64,000 nucleotides of DNA from JAXGZG01 sp050952065 (lineage in GTDB: Bacteria > Bacillota > Sulfobacillia > Fermentithermobacillales > Fermentithermobacillaceae): the NCBI GenBank assembly GCA_050952065.1, contig JBMNKF010000007.1, forward strand, positions 248,001 through 312,000. The letters are read 5' to 3'. Positions 1-7,560 of the stretch are shown here, piece after piece; within the stretch, counting starts at the first letter, position 1, and each line of letters starts with the position of its first letter. Made by a program: the position numbers and the translations under genes. The notes under the pieces are model-generated. The model ran no database searches and was not told the origin of the DNA. It saw only the letters and a program-made list of their open reading frames with translations.

Positions 1-270
1 GGGGCACACCACTGCGTCCAATTCCCCCATTATGCAGACATTAGGGCCGGACTTGGCGAAATCGATCCTGGCCGAGACGCCCGTAATCGCCAGTCCGGTT
101 CTTGGAGAGAGCCCCATGTTCTCGAACACCTTCTTAACCAGCGCCGACGTTCTGTGCTCTTTATAACCGAGTTCAGGATGGGCGAAGATGTCTTGCCCAA
201 TCTCAATTATCTCATCGCTTTTCTCATCTATCTTTGCCAAGATCTCTTTCTTCAGTTCTTCTTTGGTCAT
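1..270 (-). CDS. M20-family amidohydrolase/peptidase, N-terminal part (cut by window edge)
   Basis: The reverse strand from 270 downward encodes about 90 residues that run off the window. The N-terminus has a lysine/glutamate-rich helix, then an IxxxxQDIFAHPELGYKEHRTS stretch and later an IMGELDAV stretch. The HPELG(Y/F)KE signature followed by a GE(L/M)DA metal-site segment is typical of M20D amidohydrolases (AbgB/HipO/IAL-type), which hydrolyse N-acyl or amide bonds using two metal ions. The ATG at 270-268 is preceded by an AGGAAA ribosome-binding site. The catalytic and dimerisation domains lie outside the window, so substrate cannot be judged. Confidence 0.82.
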   Translation of the reverse strand, partial: MTKEELKKEILAKIDEKSDEIIEIGQDIFAHPELGYKEHRTSALVKKVFENMGLSPRTGLAITGVSARIDFAKSGPNVCIMGELDAVVCP

Positions 271-350
271 TTTTCCTAATCTAACCCGCCTTTCGGTACT
301 CTATCCCGAGGAAGGATTCTCCCGCTTTCTGCATATGTCCTGCCTTGTGG

Positions 351-665
351 CTACTTCAGAAGGTTGAGGATCTTGGGACCGATGCGCTCCACGACCTCCA
401 CAGAGCGAGACGCCGTCTCATCCAGACTGTGGGGGGCCTTTGCTTCGGAACGGTACCAGATAATTCCGTCTCTCACCAGAAAAGTTCCCGGGCCCTCATG
501 CTTAATGTTCCTATCCAATAGGTATTCTTGAACCCTCTGGGGAAAACCGCCTTGCCTAACCACTCTGACTATGGGTATTTCCAGGACATAACCGTCCTCT
601 TTAGGATAGACGTGGATCTCACATCTTCCGCGGACCATTTTTTTATATTTGCTCACACACATCAC
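351..665 (-). CDS. Small hypothetical protein (104 residues)
   Basis: I do not recognise this protein. It is about 104 residues if the first start is used, and shorter by nine if the internal ATG before a VRGRCEIHV stretch is used. It has no membrane segment, no signal peptide and only one or two cysteines; the predicted character is a mixed alpha/beta soluble protein with a basic N-terminus. It lies downstream of nothing obvious on its strand, diverges from rqcH (start 751) and precedes the M20 gene in the same direction with a gap of about 80 bases. Coding potential is supported by an uninterrupted frame and normal composition only. Confidence 0.5.
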   Translation of the reverse strand: MMCVSKYKKMVRGRCEIHVYPKEDGYVLEIPIVRVVRQGGFPQRVQEYLLDRNIKHEGPGTFLVRDGIIWYRSEAKAPHSLDETASRSVEVVERIGPKILNLLK

Positions 666-750
666 CCGACCATTAAGCTAGATCGACACCTTTGCGCCCG
701 TTTACCCACACGATATACTTGTACTCGGTGAATCGGAAGGTGAAACCTTA

Positions 751-2553
751 TTGGATGGCATCACGCTTTACTGTATACGCAAAGAAGTCGATGGATACCT
801 GCCTCTTAAGGTGCAGAAAGTCTATCAGCCCAGAACGAGAGAGGTGGTTTTCTCCCTTTGGGGAGGCCAGGGATTCCGCTCAAGGCTACTCCTGTCTATC
901 GAACCCCAAAGGCCTTATTTCGGCTTTACTTCTGAGGATTTGGATAACCCCAAGAAGCCTTTGGGGTTCTGCCTCGGATTGCGAAAACGCCTTGAGGGCG
1001 GGACTCTGACCGGTTTGGACCAGGAGAGCTCAGACAGGGTGCTCTACCTGAGGTTTCTGGGGCGCGACGATTTTGGCGACAGGACGCTCTTTACTCTGGT
1101 CATGGACATGGCGGGAAAGGGCGCCAATATGGGGCTTTATCGTAACGAAGTGTTGGTACTCTCCCTCTTGCCTCCTGATGGGACGCGCTTTGTCGCGGGC
1201 GGCGGCTACACGCCCCCGCATAGCTCTAAACTGGATATCCTTCAAGAGCCCTTGCCCGCGGATTTCCGGCACACCTTGGCCGTGACTCTACTTTCAGAGT
1301 CCGCTACTTCCTTGAGGACTCTTTCCTCGACGGTGCAGGGACTTGGAAACGACTTGGCCGAGTCCATCTTGAGATCGGTTTCCGTAGACCCGGAGTCAGC
1401 GTTCTCAGAGCAAGGGGTCCAAGACACTATCCATGCCCTGTATGCCTTGAGAGATCGCGTCAGGAATGGCCTGATTTCCCCGACCCTGTACGAAAAGACT
1501 TCAGGAGACGTATGGGTTCATGCCCTGCCTCTTTTTCACAAGACTCCCGTGAAGACCTACGATACGATCTTAGACGCCATGGAAGACAGCCGGCTCCTCA
1601 CAGTGGAGAAGCGCCGCCTTGAGGCATTGAGAAGTCGCGGGACGGTCCTTTACGACAGAGTCTTGCGTAAACTGGAATCCAAGATGAGAGCACAGTCACA
1701 GGAGTTGGAGGAGGCCAAAGATGCCCAGAAATACCGTTTATGGGCCGAACTCATAGATGCAAGCGGTAAGAAACACCCTCCGGGACAAAGAGAGATGGAG
1801 GTCATAGATTACTACAAAGACCCTCCAACGACGGCGATTGTTCCCTTGGACCCAAAGTACTCGTCAGGGGATAATGCCCGGAAGTACTACGCCAGATATC
1901 AGAAGATGACGAGGACAGCCCGGGTTCTGACTTCTTCCCTGGCAGAATTGAGGAGTAAGCTGATCGAGGCTCAGGCCGCCGGAAGGGCGTTTTGCCAGGT
2001 AGGACAGAGAGATCTTGTGGAGATGAGTAGAGCCTTGGCTGCTCTAGAAAAGATCGCCGCAGGTGCGGGCATAACAGTGAGATCTCATCTCAGGGCGGAT
2101 GAGATACGGAATGTATCAGGATCAAGAGACTCCCATGAAACCCCCAGCAAATATGGTCTTCCCCACGGAATACGTTCACTGGAGGGCCCACAAGGCTCAA
2201 GGATTTTTGTGGGAACCACTGCCCGGGCAAACGACTACCTAGCCACCAAGTTTAGGCAACCGGGCGATATCTGGTTTCATGCCAAAGGCGTAAGAGGCGC
2301 CCACGTGCTCTTGCGCCCGGCATTTGCCCGACAGGTGCCCCAGGAAGCAATCGACGCTGCGGCTAAGATCGCCGCAGAAGTTTCCGACGCAAGAGCCTCG
2401 GGCAGAGTTGAAGTTGACTGGGCAGAAGCCTCCAAAGTCAAGAAACCCCGGGGCGCTGCCCCAGGGTTTGTGACATATACCGGTCAGAGGACCATGTTAG
2501 TGGCCCTTCACCATGCTTCGCCAATCAGCGATGAAAGGTCCGACAGACCCTGA
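751..2553 (+). CDS. rqcH: Rqc2 homologue RqcH (NFACT family, ribosome quality control)
   Basis: RqcH binds stalled 50S subunits carrying peptidyl-tRNA and adds C-terminal alanine tails that mark the nascent chain for degradation; older annotations call the family fibronectin-binding protein A. The 600-residue length is normal. The NFACT-N domain covers roughly residues 1-430, including a coiled coil around residues 290-330 and 380-420. The NFACT-R (DUF814) domain follows from about residue 465 and carries the family DIWFHAKG motif near residue 505 and a GAHVLLRP stretch. The start is TTG at 751, eight bases after an AAGGTG ribosome-binding site. The 3' end overlaps the convergent pyrD gene by 46 bases. 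Confidence 0.93.
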   Translation: MDGITLYCIRKEVDGYLPLKVQKVYQPRTREVVFSLWGGQGFRSRLLLSIEPQRPYFGFTSEDLDNPKKPLGFCLGLRKRLEGGTLTGLDQESSDRVLYLRFLGRDDFGDRTLFTLVMDMAGKGANMGLYRNEVLVLSLLPPDGTRFVAGGGYTPPHSSKLDILQEPLPADFRHTLAVTLLSESATSLRTLSSTVQGLGNDLAESILRSVSVDPESAFSEQGVQDTIHALYALRDRVRNGLISPTLYEKTSGDVWVHALPLFHKTPVKTYDTILDAMEDSRLLTVEKRRLEALRSRGTVLYDRVLRKLESKMRAQSQELEEAKDAQKYRLWAELIDASGKKHPPGQREMEVIDYYKDPPTTAIVPLDPKYSSGDNARKYYARYQKMTRTARVLTSSLAELRSKLIEAQAAGRAFCQVGQRDLVEMSRALAALEKIAAGAGITVRSHLRADEIRNVSGSRDSHETPSKYGLPHGIRSLEGPQGSRIFVGTTARANDYLATKFRQPGDIWFHAKGVRGAHVLLRPAFARQVPQEAIDAAAKIAAEVSDARASGRVEVDWAEASKVKKPRGAAPGFVTYTGQRTMLVALHHASPISDERSDRP

Positions 2554-3413
2554 GCTTCCCCATACCTAAGAAGCCCTTCGGTTATTCTTTGGGGAATGCC
2601 GGGTTCTACGAGAAGAGAAGAGCCTACCGACACAGCTGTTGCCCCGGCAAGAATGAACTCCAGGGCGTCTTCCCAAGAGGCGATGCCTCCCATGCCGATA
2701 ACCGGGACCGACACTGCCTGGGAGACTTGGTACACGCACCTGAGGGCAACGGGTTTAATGGCAGGTCCAGAAAGCCCTCCCGTTACATTGCCCAAAACGG
2801 GTCTCTTGGTCTTGATGTCAATGGCCATACCCAACAGAGTGTTGATTAGGGAAATTGCGTCCGCTCCCCCCTCCGCGGCGGCTCTCGCGACGCTTGCGAT
2901 GTCGTGAACGTTGGGAGTGAGTTTGGCGATGACGGGCCCCTTGAAGGCTTTCTTTGCAGCCATAACGGCACGGAAGCACGAACGCGGATCCAGACCAAAG
3001 GCCAGCCCGCCTGCTCGGACGTTGGGGCAGGAAACGTTGACCTCAAGACCGAAGACCCCGGGGGTGTCTCTAAATATGGAACCGAGTTCGGAGAACTCCT
3101 GAGTTGACTCCCCGGCAACGTTCACGAAGATCGGGACACCGAATTGAGCAAGCCACGGGATCATTTCGTCGGCCACAACACGTGCACCGGGGTTTTCCAG
3201 TCCTATCGCGTTGAGCATGCCCGAAGGTGTCTCGACAACTCTGGGAGGAGGGTTACCTTGTCGTGGCGAAAGCGTTGTGCCTTTAACGCAGACGGCGCCG
3301 AACCACGAAATGTCTCCAACCCTGGAATACTCCCGCCCGTATCCAAATACACCTGATGCAGCGATAACGGGGTTTTTCAAGCGGATCCCGGCAAGATCCA
3401 CAGAGAGGTCCAC
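2508..3413 (-). CDS. pyrD: Dihydroorotate dehydrogenase B, catalytic subunit
   Basis: PyrD oxidises dihydroorotate to orotate with FMN; the type 1B enzyme passes electrons to PyrK and NAD+. From the GTG at 3413 the protein is 301 residues, the usual length. The FMN-barrel signatures are visible: an N-terminal LKNPVIAASG, the active-site NVSCPN with the catalytic cysteine expected of type 1B enzymes, AKLTPN, a SLINT segment, and the phosphate-binding GMGGI and GATAVSVGS segments. The GTG start lies one base after the pyrK stop and ten bases after a GGAGGT site, so I prefer it to the upstream in-frame ATGs inside pyrK. It is the last pyr gene here; pyrF, pyrE and carAB are not in the window. 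Confidence 0.93.
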   Translation of the reverse strand: MDLSVDLAGIRLKNPVIAASGVFGYGREYSRVGDISWFGAVCVKGTTLSPRQGNPPPRVVETPSGMLNAIGLENPGARVVADEMIPWLAQFGVPIFVNVAGESTQEFSELGSIFRDTPGVFGLEVNVSCPNVRAGGLAFGLDPRSCFRAVMAAKKAFKGPVIAKLTPNVHDIASVARAAAEGGADAISLINTLLGMAIDIKTKRPVLGNVTGGLSGPAIKPVALRCVYQVSQAVSVPVIGMGGIASWEDALEFILAGATAVSVGSSLLVEPGIPQRITEGLLRYGEAQGLSDLSSLIGEAW

Positions 3414-3414
3414 T

Positions 3415-4248
3415 TCAGCGTTCACCTCCCAAATCGACATCGCTGGCCAAAAACACGGGGCCGTGGGAGCAAACGTGCAAGTAGGCCACATCTTGGCCCC
3501 TGGCTTTCACGGCACATCCTTGGCAGAGCCCGATGCCGCAGGCCATCCTGCCTTCCAGGCATACGTACAGGTCCAAAGAGTGTCCAACAAAGGACTTGAC
3601 AGCACCTAACATCGCCTCGGGGCCACAAGCCACCATGATTTCTCCTTTGCGAAAGACTTGGACATAGCGGGTCAGCACTTCCGTAACCAAGCCTCGGTGA
3701 CCGGCGCTCCCGTCTTCTGTGGTCGTGTGAACTTCGCATCCCAGGTTCTGAAAGCGACTCGTGTCCATCAGTTCGTCCTTTGACCGCGCACCGAAGAATA
3801 GAGAGACCTCGTATCCTAACTCTTTGGCCTCTTGAGCCAAAGGGTACATGGGGGCCAGCCCAGTCCCTCCCGCCACAAGCCACAGGCGAGGTTGTTTCCT
3901 GTCTCCAAAGACGTCGCGGCTCTCTGTTCTTAAAGAAAAACCGTTTCCCAGAGGCCCTAATACCTTGACTGTGTCCCCGGGCTCCCACCGGGACATAATC
4001 TCGGTGCCCCGGCCTACAATTCTCCACGTGATCTCAATTAGGCCCGAGTCCTCATGAATCCCGGAGATGCTGAAAGGGCGCCTTAAGAAGGGATCAGACC
4101 CGTCCCCTACCTTGACGTTTACGAACTGCAAAGGTCTTGCCCGTCTAGCGATATCTGGAGAATCCAACAGAGCGCGATATACTCCGCCCACGTCTTTTTC
4201 TATAGATACTACCTGACCTTGAGCATCAACGATCTTCCGCGGGGTCAT
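3415..4248 (-). CDS. pyrK: Dihydroorotate dehydrogenase B, electron-transfer subunit
   Basis: PyrK is the FAD and [2Fe-2S] subunit that links PyrD to NAD+. The protein (about 277 residues from the ATG at 4248) has a ferredoxin-reductase-like FAD domain with an RPFSISG motif, an NAD-binding segment with VAGGTGLAPMYPL, and a C-terminal cysteine cluster (C in CLEGRMACGIGLCQGC plus a later HVC) that ligates the 2Fe-2S centre. Its ATG overlaps the pyrC stop as ATGA, indicating translational coupling, and its stop sits one base before the pyrD start. An upstream in-frame start would lie inside pyrC and is unlikely. Confidence 0.93.
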   Translation of the reverse strand: MTPRKIVDAQGQVVSIEKDVGGVYRALLDSPDIARRARPLQFVNVKVGDGSDPFLRRPFSISGIHEDSGLIEITWRIVGRGTEIMSRWEPGDTVKVLGPLGNGFSLRTESRDVFGDRKQPRLWLVAGGTGLAPMYPLAQEAKELGYEVSLFFGARSKDELMDTSRFQNLGCEVHTTTEDGSAGHRGLVTEVLTRYVQVFRKGEIMVACGPEAMLGAVKSFVGHSLDLYVCLEGRMACGIGLCQGCAVKARGQDVAYLHVCSHGPVFLASDVDLGGER

Positions 4249-5549
4249 GGCACAAGATCCCGCGCGTTCATGACTATTGTACCTCCCACTATAGTAGCCC
4301 ACGGAACGCCCAAAAGGCGTAATCCCGAAATTGGGGTGTTCTTTCCTTTTGATACGAACTCCCGCGGGTTCACCGCGTATTCGTAATCGGGGTTTATCAC
4401 GGTTATGTCGGCAATCGCCCCTTCAGCCAGACTCCCTCCTGGCACTCCCAGTATTCTAGCCGGAGCCAGACTCATGACTTGAGCCATCCGCATCCAAGAC
4501 ATGCGACCTGGGATGACAAGCCTGTCGACAACCAGGCTGACCGCGGTCTCAAGACCGCTAATTCCGGGCGCGGCGTAGTCCCATTCCACCAACTTGTCGT
4601 CTTGGTGGTGAGGAGCGTGGTCGGTGGCGATGGCGTCGATGACCCCTTCCATGAGACCTTGGCAGAGACTTTCGGCGTCTTCCCTAGACCTCAAAGGGGG
4701 GTTGACCTTGGTATTGGTGTCATATTGCGTCTCCAACACGAGATCATCGGTGAAAAACAGGTGGTGAGGCGTAACATCGCAAGTGATGCGGATTCCACGG
4801 GCCTTGGCTTGTCTGATGAGTTCTACGGCCCCTCTTGTGGATATGTGAGTTAGATGAAGGTTTCCTTGAGTGAGAGCGGCTACGGCGATATCTCTTTGTA
4901 TTGCGATATCTTCGGCCTCGTTGGGTATCCCTTTGAAACCCGCCAGAATCGAGTTGTGTCCACGATTCATCTGACCGCCTTCAGACAAGGTCTTTTCTTC
5001 GGGATGCTCTATCAAAGGTGCGTCGAAAGATTTGAGGTATTCCAGGGCACAACGAAGCACTTCGGGAGTGGATACCGGGTCTCCGTCATCAGAGAATCCT
5101 ACGGCTCCTGAAGCCCTCATCTGCCCCATTTCCGCCAGTTCCTTACCGGCCCTTCCTTTTGTGACCGCACCTATGGGGTACACTCTGACGCGACCGACTT
5201 CCGCGGCCCGTTTCATAATCCTGGCTAGGACCGACGCGTTATCTATCGCCGGGTCTGTGTTTGGCATGCAAGCGACCGCCGTGAACCCTCCCATGGCCGC
5301 CGCCGCCGTCCCGGTGGCGATGTCTTCTTTATCTTCGAAGCCGGGTTCTCTCAAATGCACGTGCATGTCAATTAAGCCCGGCATCACGATCATTCCCGAG
5401 GCGTCAATCACATCTGCTTGGTTCACAGAGTCTATGGCCGGCGATGCTTTGGCTATCTTTCCGTCTGACACATAAACGTCGGCAACTTCATCTCGATTGG
5501 ACGAAGGGTCAACGACTCGTCCACCCTTAATAAGAAGGTCTTTGGCCAC
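4245..5549 (-). CDS. pyrC: Dihydroorotase
   Basis: PyrC cyclises carbamoyl-aspartate to dihydroorotate, step three of de novo pyrimidine synthesis. The 434-residue protein is of the long class I type. It has the amidohydrolase metal motif DMHVHLREPG, a FTAVACMPNT stretch, histidines in THIST and CDVTPHH, and the catalytic ATDHAPHH segment, all expected for an active binuclear zinc enzyme. Translation starts at a GTG that shares its first base with the pyrB TAG stop, so the two genes are coupled. Its own stop overlaps the pyrK start. Confidence 0.95.
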   Translation of the reverse strand: MAKDLLIKGGRVVDPSSNRDEVADVYVSDGKIAKASPAIDSVNQADVIDASGMIVMPGLIDMHVHLREPGFEDKEDIATGTAAAAMGGFTAVACMPNTDPAIDNASVLARIMKRAAEVGRVRVYPIGAVTKGRAGKELAEMGQMRASGAVGFSDDGDPVSTPEVLRCALEYLKSFDAPLIEHPEEKTLSEGGQMNRGHNSILAGFKGIPNEAEDIAIQRDIAVAALTQGNLHLTHISTRGAVELIRQAKARGIRITCDVTPHHLFFTDDLVLETQYDTNTKVNPPLRSREDAESLCQGLMEGVIDAIATDHAPHHQDDKLVEWDYAAPGISGLETAVSLVVDRLVIPGRMSWMRMAQVMSLAPARILGVPGGSLAEGAIADITVINPDYEYAVNPREFVSKGKNTPISGLRLLGVPWATIVGGTIVMNARDLVP

Positions 5550-6472
5550 TATTCTCTGCCCCCTAAAACGAGATAGAGGATGGCCATCCTCACCGCCACT
5601 CCGCTGGTAACCTGTTCCAGGATCACAGAATTGGGCGAGTCGGCCACCTCAGTGCTAATTTCTACTCCCCGGTTCATTGGCCCCGGGTGCATTATGAGGG
5701 CGTCTTCTTTGGCGAGATGGAGTCTCTCGCGAGTTAAACCGAAAAACTCGTGGTATTCCCTCTTGGATGGGAATCGGCTTCGCGACTGCCTCTCTAGCTG
5801 CAGGCGCAACACGTAGACTACGTCAGCGTTTCGGATGGCGTCGTCCACTTTGCTATAGGCTTTAACGCCGAGGGTTTCAATTTCGGCAGGCATAAGAGTC
5901 ATGGGTCCTCCAACACTCACCTGGGCGCCCATCTTGGTGAGTCCAAAGATGAGAGACCTCGCCACTCGCGAGTGCAGTACGTCTCCAAGTATGGCGACTT
6001 TGAGCCCGCGGATTCTGGATTTGTACTCAAGAATGGTGAAAATATCCAGGAGTCCTTGAGTAGGGTGTTCGTGAAGCCCATCGCCGGCGTTAACCACCGG
6101 TATGTCCAGGGCCTTGGCCAAGAAATGGCACGCGCCGGACACACTGTGTCTCATTATGACCGCGTCGGTTCCCATAACCTCTAGGTTCCTGGCAGTATCC
6201 ATAAGAGTCTCGCCCTTCTGGACCGACGTTCCCGTAGGTTGGATCGACACAGTGTCTGCGGACATGTATTTGGCGGCCAGTTCAAAGGAGGCTCTTGTAC
6301 GGGTGGAAGGCTCGTAGAACAGAGTGCAGACTACTTTGCCCCGAAGAGTGGGCACTTTCTTTATGGGTCGAGACAATATTTCCTTTAGCGATCTCGCAGT
6401 GGACAGGATGAGTTCCATGTCTTCTGGTCCCATTTCCCGTAGGGACAGAATGTCTTTCCCTCTAAGAGTCAA
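5549..6472 (-). CDS. pyrB: Aspartate carbamoyltransferase catalytic subunit
   Basis: PyrB condenses carbamoyl phosphate and aspartate, the committed step of pyrimidine synthesis. The 307-residue length is normal for the catalytic chain. The carbamoyl-phosphate motif STRTR in an FYEPSTRTRASFE context, the HPTQ(G)L motif and the MHPGPMNRG segment near the C-terminus are all present. No pyrI regulatory subunit is nearby, as is usual in Bacillota. The gene begins 20 bases after pyrR and is the second gene of the operon. Confidence 0.96.
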   Translation of the reverse strand: MTLRGKDILSLREMGPEDMELILSTARSLKEILSRPIKKVPTLRGKVVCTLFYEPSTRTRASFELAAKYMSADTVSIQPTGTSVQKGETLMDTARNLEVMGTDAVIMRHSVSGACHFLAKALDIPVVNAGDGLHEHPTQGLLDIFTILEYKSRIRGLKVAILGDVLHSRVARSLIFGLTKMGAQVSVGGPMTLMPAEIETLGVKAYSKVDDAIRNADVVYVLRLQLERQSRSRFPSKREYHEFFGLTRERLHLAKEDALIMHPGPMNRGVEISTEVADSPNSVILEQVTSGVAVRMAILYLVLGGRE

Positions 6473-6492
6473 GATCTAACCTCCCGTTTCCA

Positions 6493-7047
6493 TCAGCGGG
6501 CATCTCGTTCTTCTGAGATGACCACTTGGTCGACTCCGTCGGTTTCCACGAGTTTGACGTGGATCACTTCCTTCTTGGACGTAGGAACGTTCTTGCCGAC
6601 ATAATCGGCTCGAATAGGTAGCTCTCGGTGACCCCTATCGATCACGACTGCCACTTGTATGCTCGCCGGCCGCCCCATATCGATGATGGCATCCAGGGCT
6701 GCACGTATGGTGCGTCCGGTATATAGAACATCATCCACTAACACTACCGTCTTTCCGGACACGTCAGTAGGCACATAGGTCCGGGCTACGCGCGGCTGTT
6801 GGAAGCGCAGAGTGAGGTCGTCTCGGTAGAGGGTAATGTCTAGCTCTCCCACAGGCACGTCGAAGTTTTCCGCCTGAGACAGAATGCCGGCCAGGCGCTG
6901 AGCCAGGGGGACTCCACGCCGTTGTATGCCAACCAGAATGACATTATCCAAACCTTGGTTTCTCTCGACTACTTCGTGAGCGATGCGGATCAGAGCACGC
7001 CGCATCTGTTCTTCGTCCATAATCTCGGCTTTCTCCATCATAGCCAT
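6493..7047 (-). CDS. pyrR: Bifunctional pyr operon attenuation regulator / uracil phosphoribosyltransferase
   Basis: PyrR binds a hairpin in pyr mRNA when UMP is high and so favours transcription termination; it also has phosphoribosyltransferase activity. The PRPP-binding motif VVLVDDVLYTGRTIRAA is intact, as are ILVGIQRRG and the RVARTYVPTD region. I start it at the ATG at 7047, seven bases after a GGGAGGC site, giving 184 residues, the normal length. An open extension to 7137 is rejected because it would run through the attenuator terminator. pyrR leads the operon, as in other Bacillota. Confidence 0.95.
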   Translation of the reverse strand: MAMMEKAEIMDEEQMRRALIRIAHEVVERNQGLDNVILVGIQRRGVPLAQRLAGILSQAENFDVPVGELDITLYRDDLTLRFQQPRVARTYVPTDVSGKTVVLVDDVLYTGRTIRAALDAIIDMGRPASIQVAVVIDRGHRELPIRADYVGKNVPTSKKEVIHVKLVETDGVDQVVISEERDAR

Positions 7048-7082
7048 GTAAGATGCCTCCCATAGTAAGTCTCTTGGGGCAC

Positions 7083-7110
7083 AAAAAAACTCCGCCTCTA
7101 GTGTGCGGAG
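7083..7110 (-). terminator. PyrR-controlled attenuator terminator in the pyr leader
   Basis: On the reverse strand a CTCCGC/GCGGAG six-base-pair stem with a nine-base loop is followed directly by seven T. It lies between the pyr promoter and the pyrR ribosome-binding site, which is the position of the leader attenuator in other PyrR-regulated operons. Confidence 0.9.
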
Positions 7111-7143
7111 CCGCTGCCCTCGTATTCTGACATCCAAAGCGCC

Positions 7144-7175
7144 TCCTTTTCGCCTCGCAGGGTCGAATTAAAGGA
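7144..7175 (-). promoter_or_regulatory. PyrR-binding (anti-antiterminator) hairpin
   Basis: The reverse strand reads TCCTT-TAA-TTCG-loop-CGAA-AAGGA. The lower and upper stems pair, there is a three-base unpaired segment on the 5' side, and the loop holds CTGCGAGG (7160-7153). This matches the known PyrR recognition loop CNGNGAGG with an internal loop below it. It sits 30-odd bases upstream of the attenuator stem, so binding of PyrR-UMP would stabilise it and let the terminator form. Confidence 0.85.
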
Positions 7176-7197
7176 CGGACATACCTTGTCCATTGGA

Positions 7198-7227
7198 ATG
7201 ATAATTCGACACCTCACGGTAAGTCAA
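7198..7227 (-). promoter_or_regulatory. Probable sigma-A promoter of the pyr operon
   Basis: The reverse strand has TTGACT (7227-7222) and TATCAT (7203-7198) separated by 18 bases, a good match to the housekeeping consensus, positioned just upstream of the PyrR hairpin. The transcription start is inferred, not shown. Confidence 0.65.
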
Positions 7228-7294
7228 GGAAAAGTCCCGCCGCACCTATCGCTTTGGCGGCTAATAATGTAGTAGAATGTCAGAAATCATATAA

Positions 7295-7523
7295 GAGGCC
7301 AGGACGAGGACGAGTAAATGGCACTTTGGGCAAAGAGAGCCGGTGGGTGGTGAGAAGCCGGTCCCGTTGGTGCCATGGAATATCACCTCTGAGCCGGCAT
7401 CTGAAAGTCTAGTAGGATTGCCCGATTTGCCCCCGTTATGGGGCACCAAGGTGAGCCCCGGGTCTTCGGAGGCTAAGCTGGGTGGTACCGCGAGAAATCG
7501 TCCCATTGCGGGGCGGTTTTTTT
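7295..7523 (+). promoter_or_regulatory. T-box leader for isoleucine, upstream of ileS
   Basis: Stem I elements are visible (AGAGAGCCGGTGGGTGGTGAGA near 7332-7353, containing the AGAGAG and GGTGnGA-type motifs), followed by a candidate specifier ATC at 7382-7384 flanked by A residues, and by the highly conserved T-box bulge sequence AAGCTGGGTGGTACCGCG at 7475-7492. Uncharged tRNA-Ile would pair with the specifier and T-box bulge to prevent termination. The isoleucine codon agrees with the downstream ileS. The 5' boundary is approximate. Confidence 0.93.
7499..7523 (+). terminator. T-box regulated terminator before ileS
   Basis: A CGTCCC/GGGGCG stem with loop ATTGC is followed by seven T (7517-7523), directly after the T-box bulge. 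It competes with the antiterminator formed by the T-box sequence. Confidence 0.88.
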
Positions 7524-7560
7524 GTTTAAGATCCCGGGGCAAGAGATTGGAGGTAGTAGG

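Noticed and set aside
7048..7137. Extension of pyrR to an upstream ATG at 7137
   Set aside because: The extension would read through the attenuator terminator and has no ribosome-binding site; the ATG at 7047 has one and gives the normal length.
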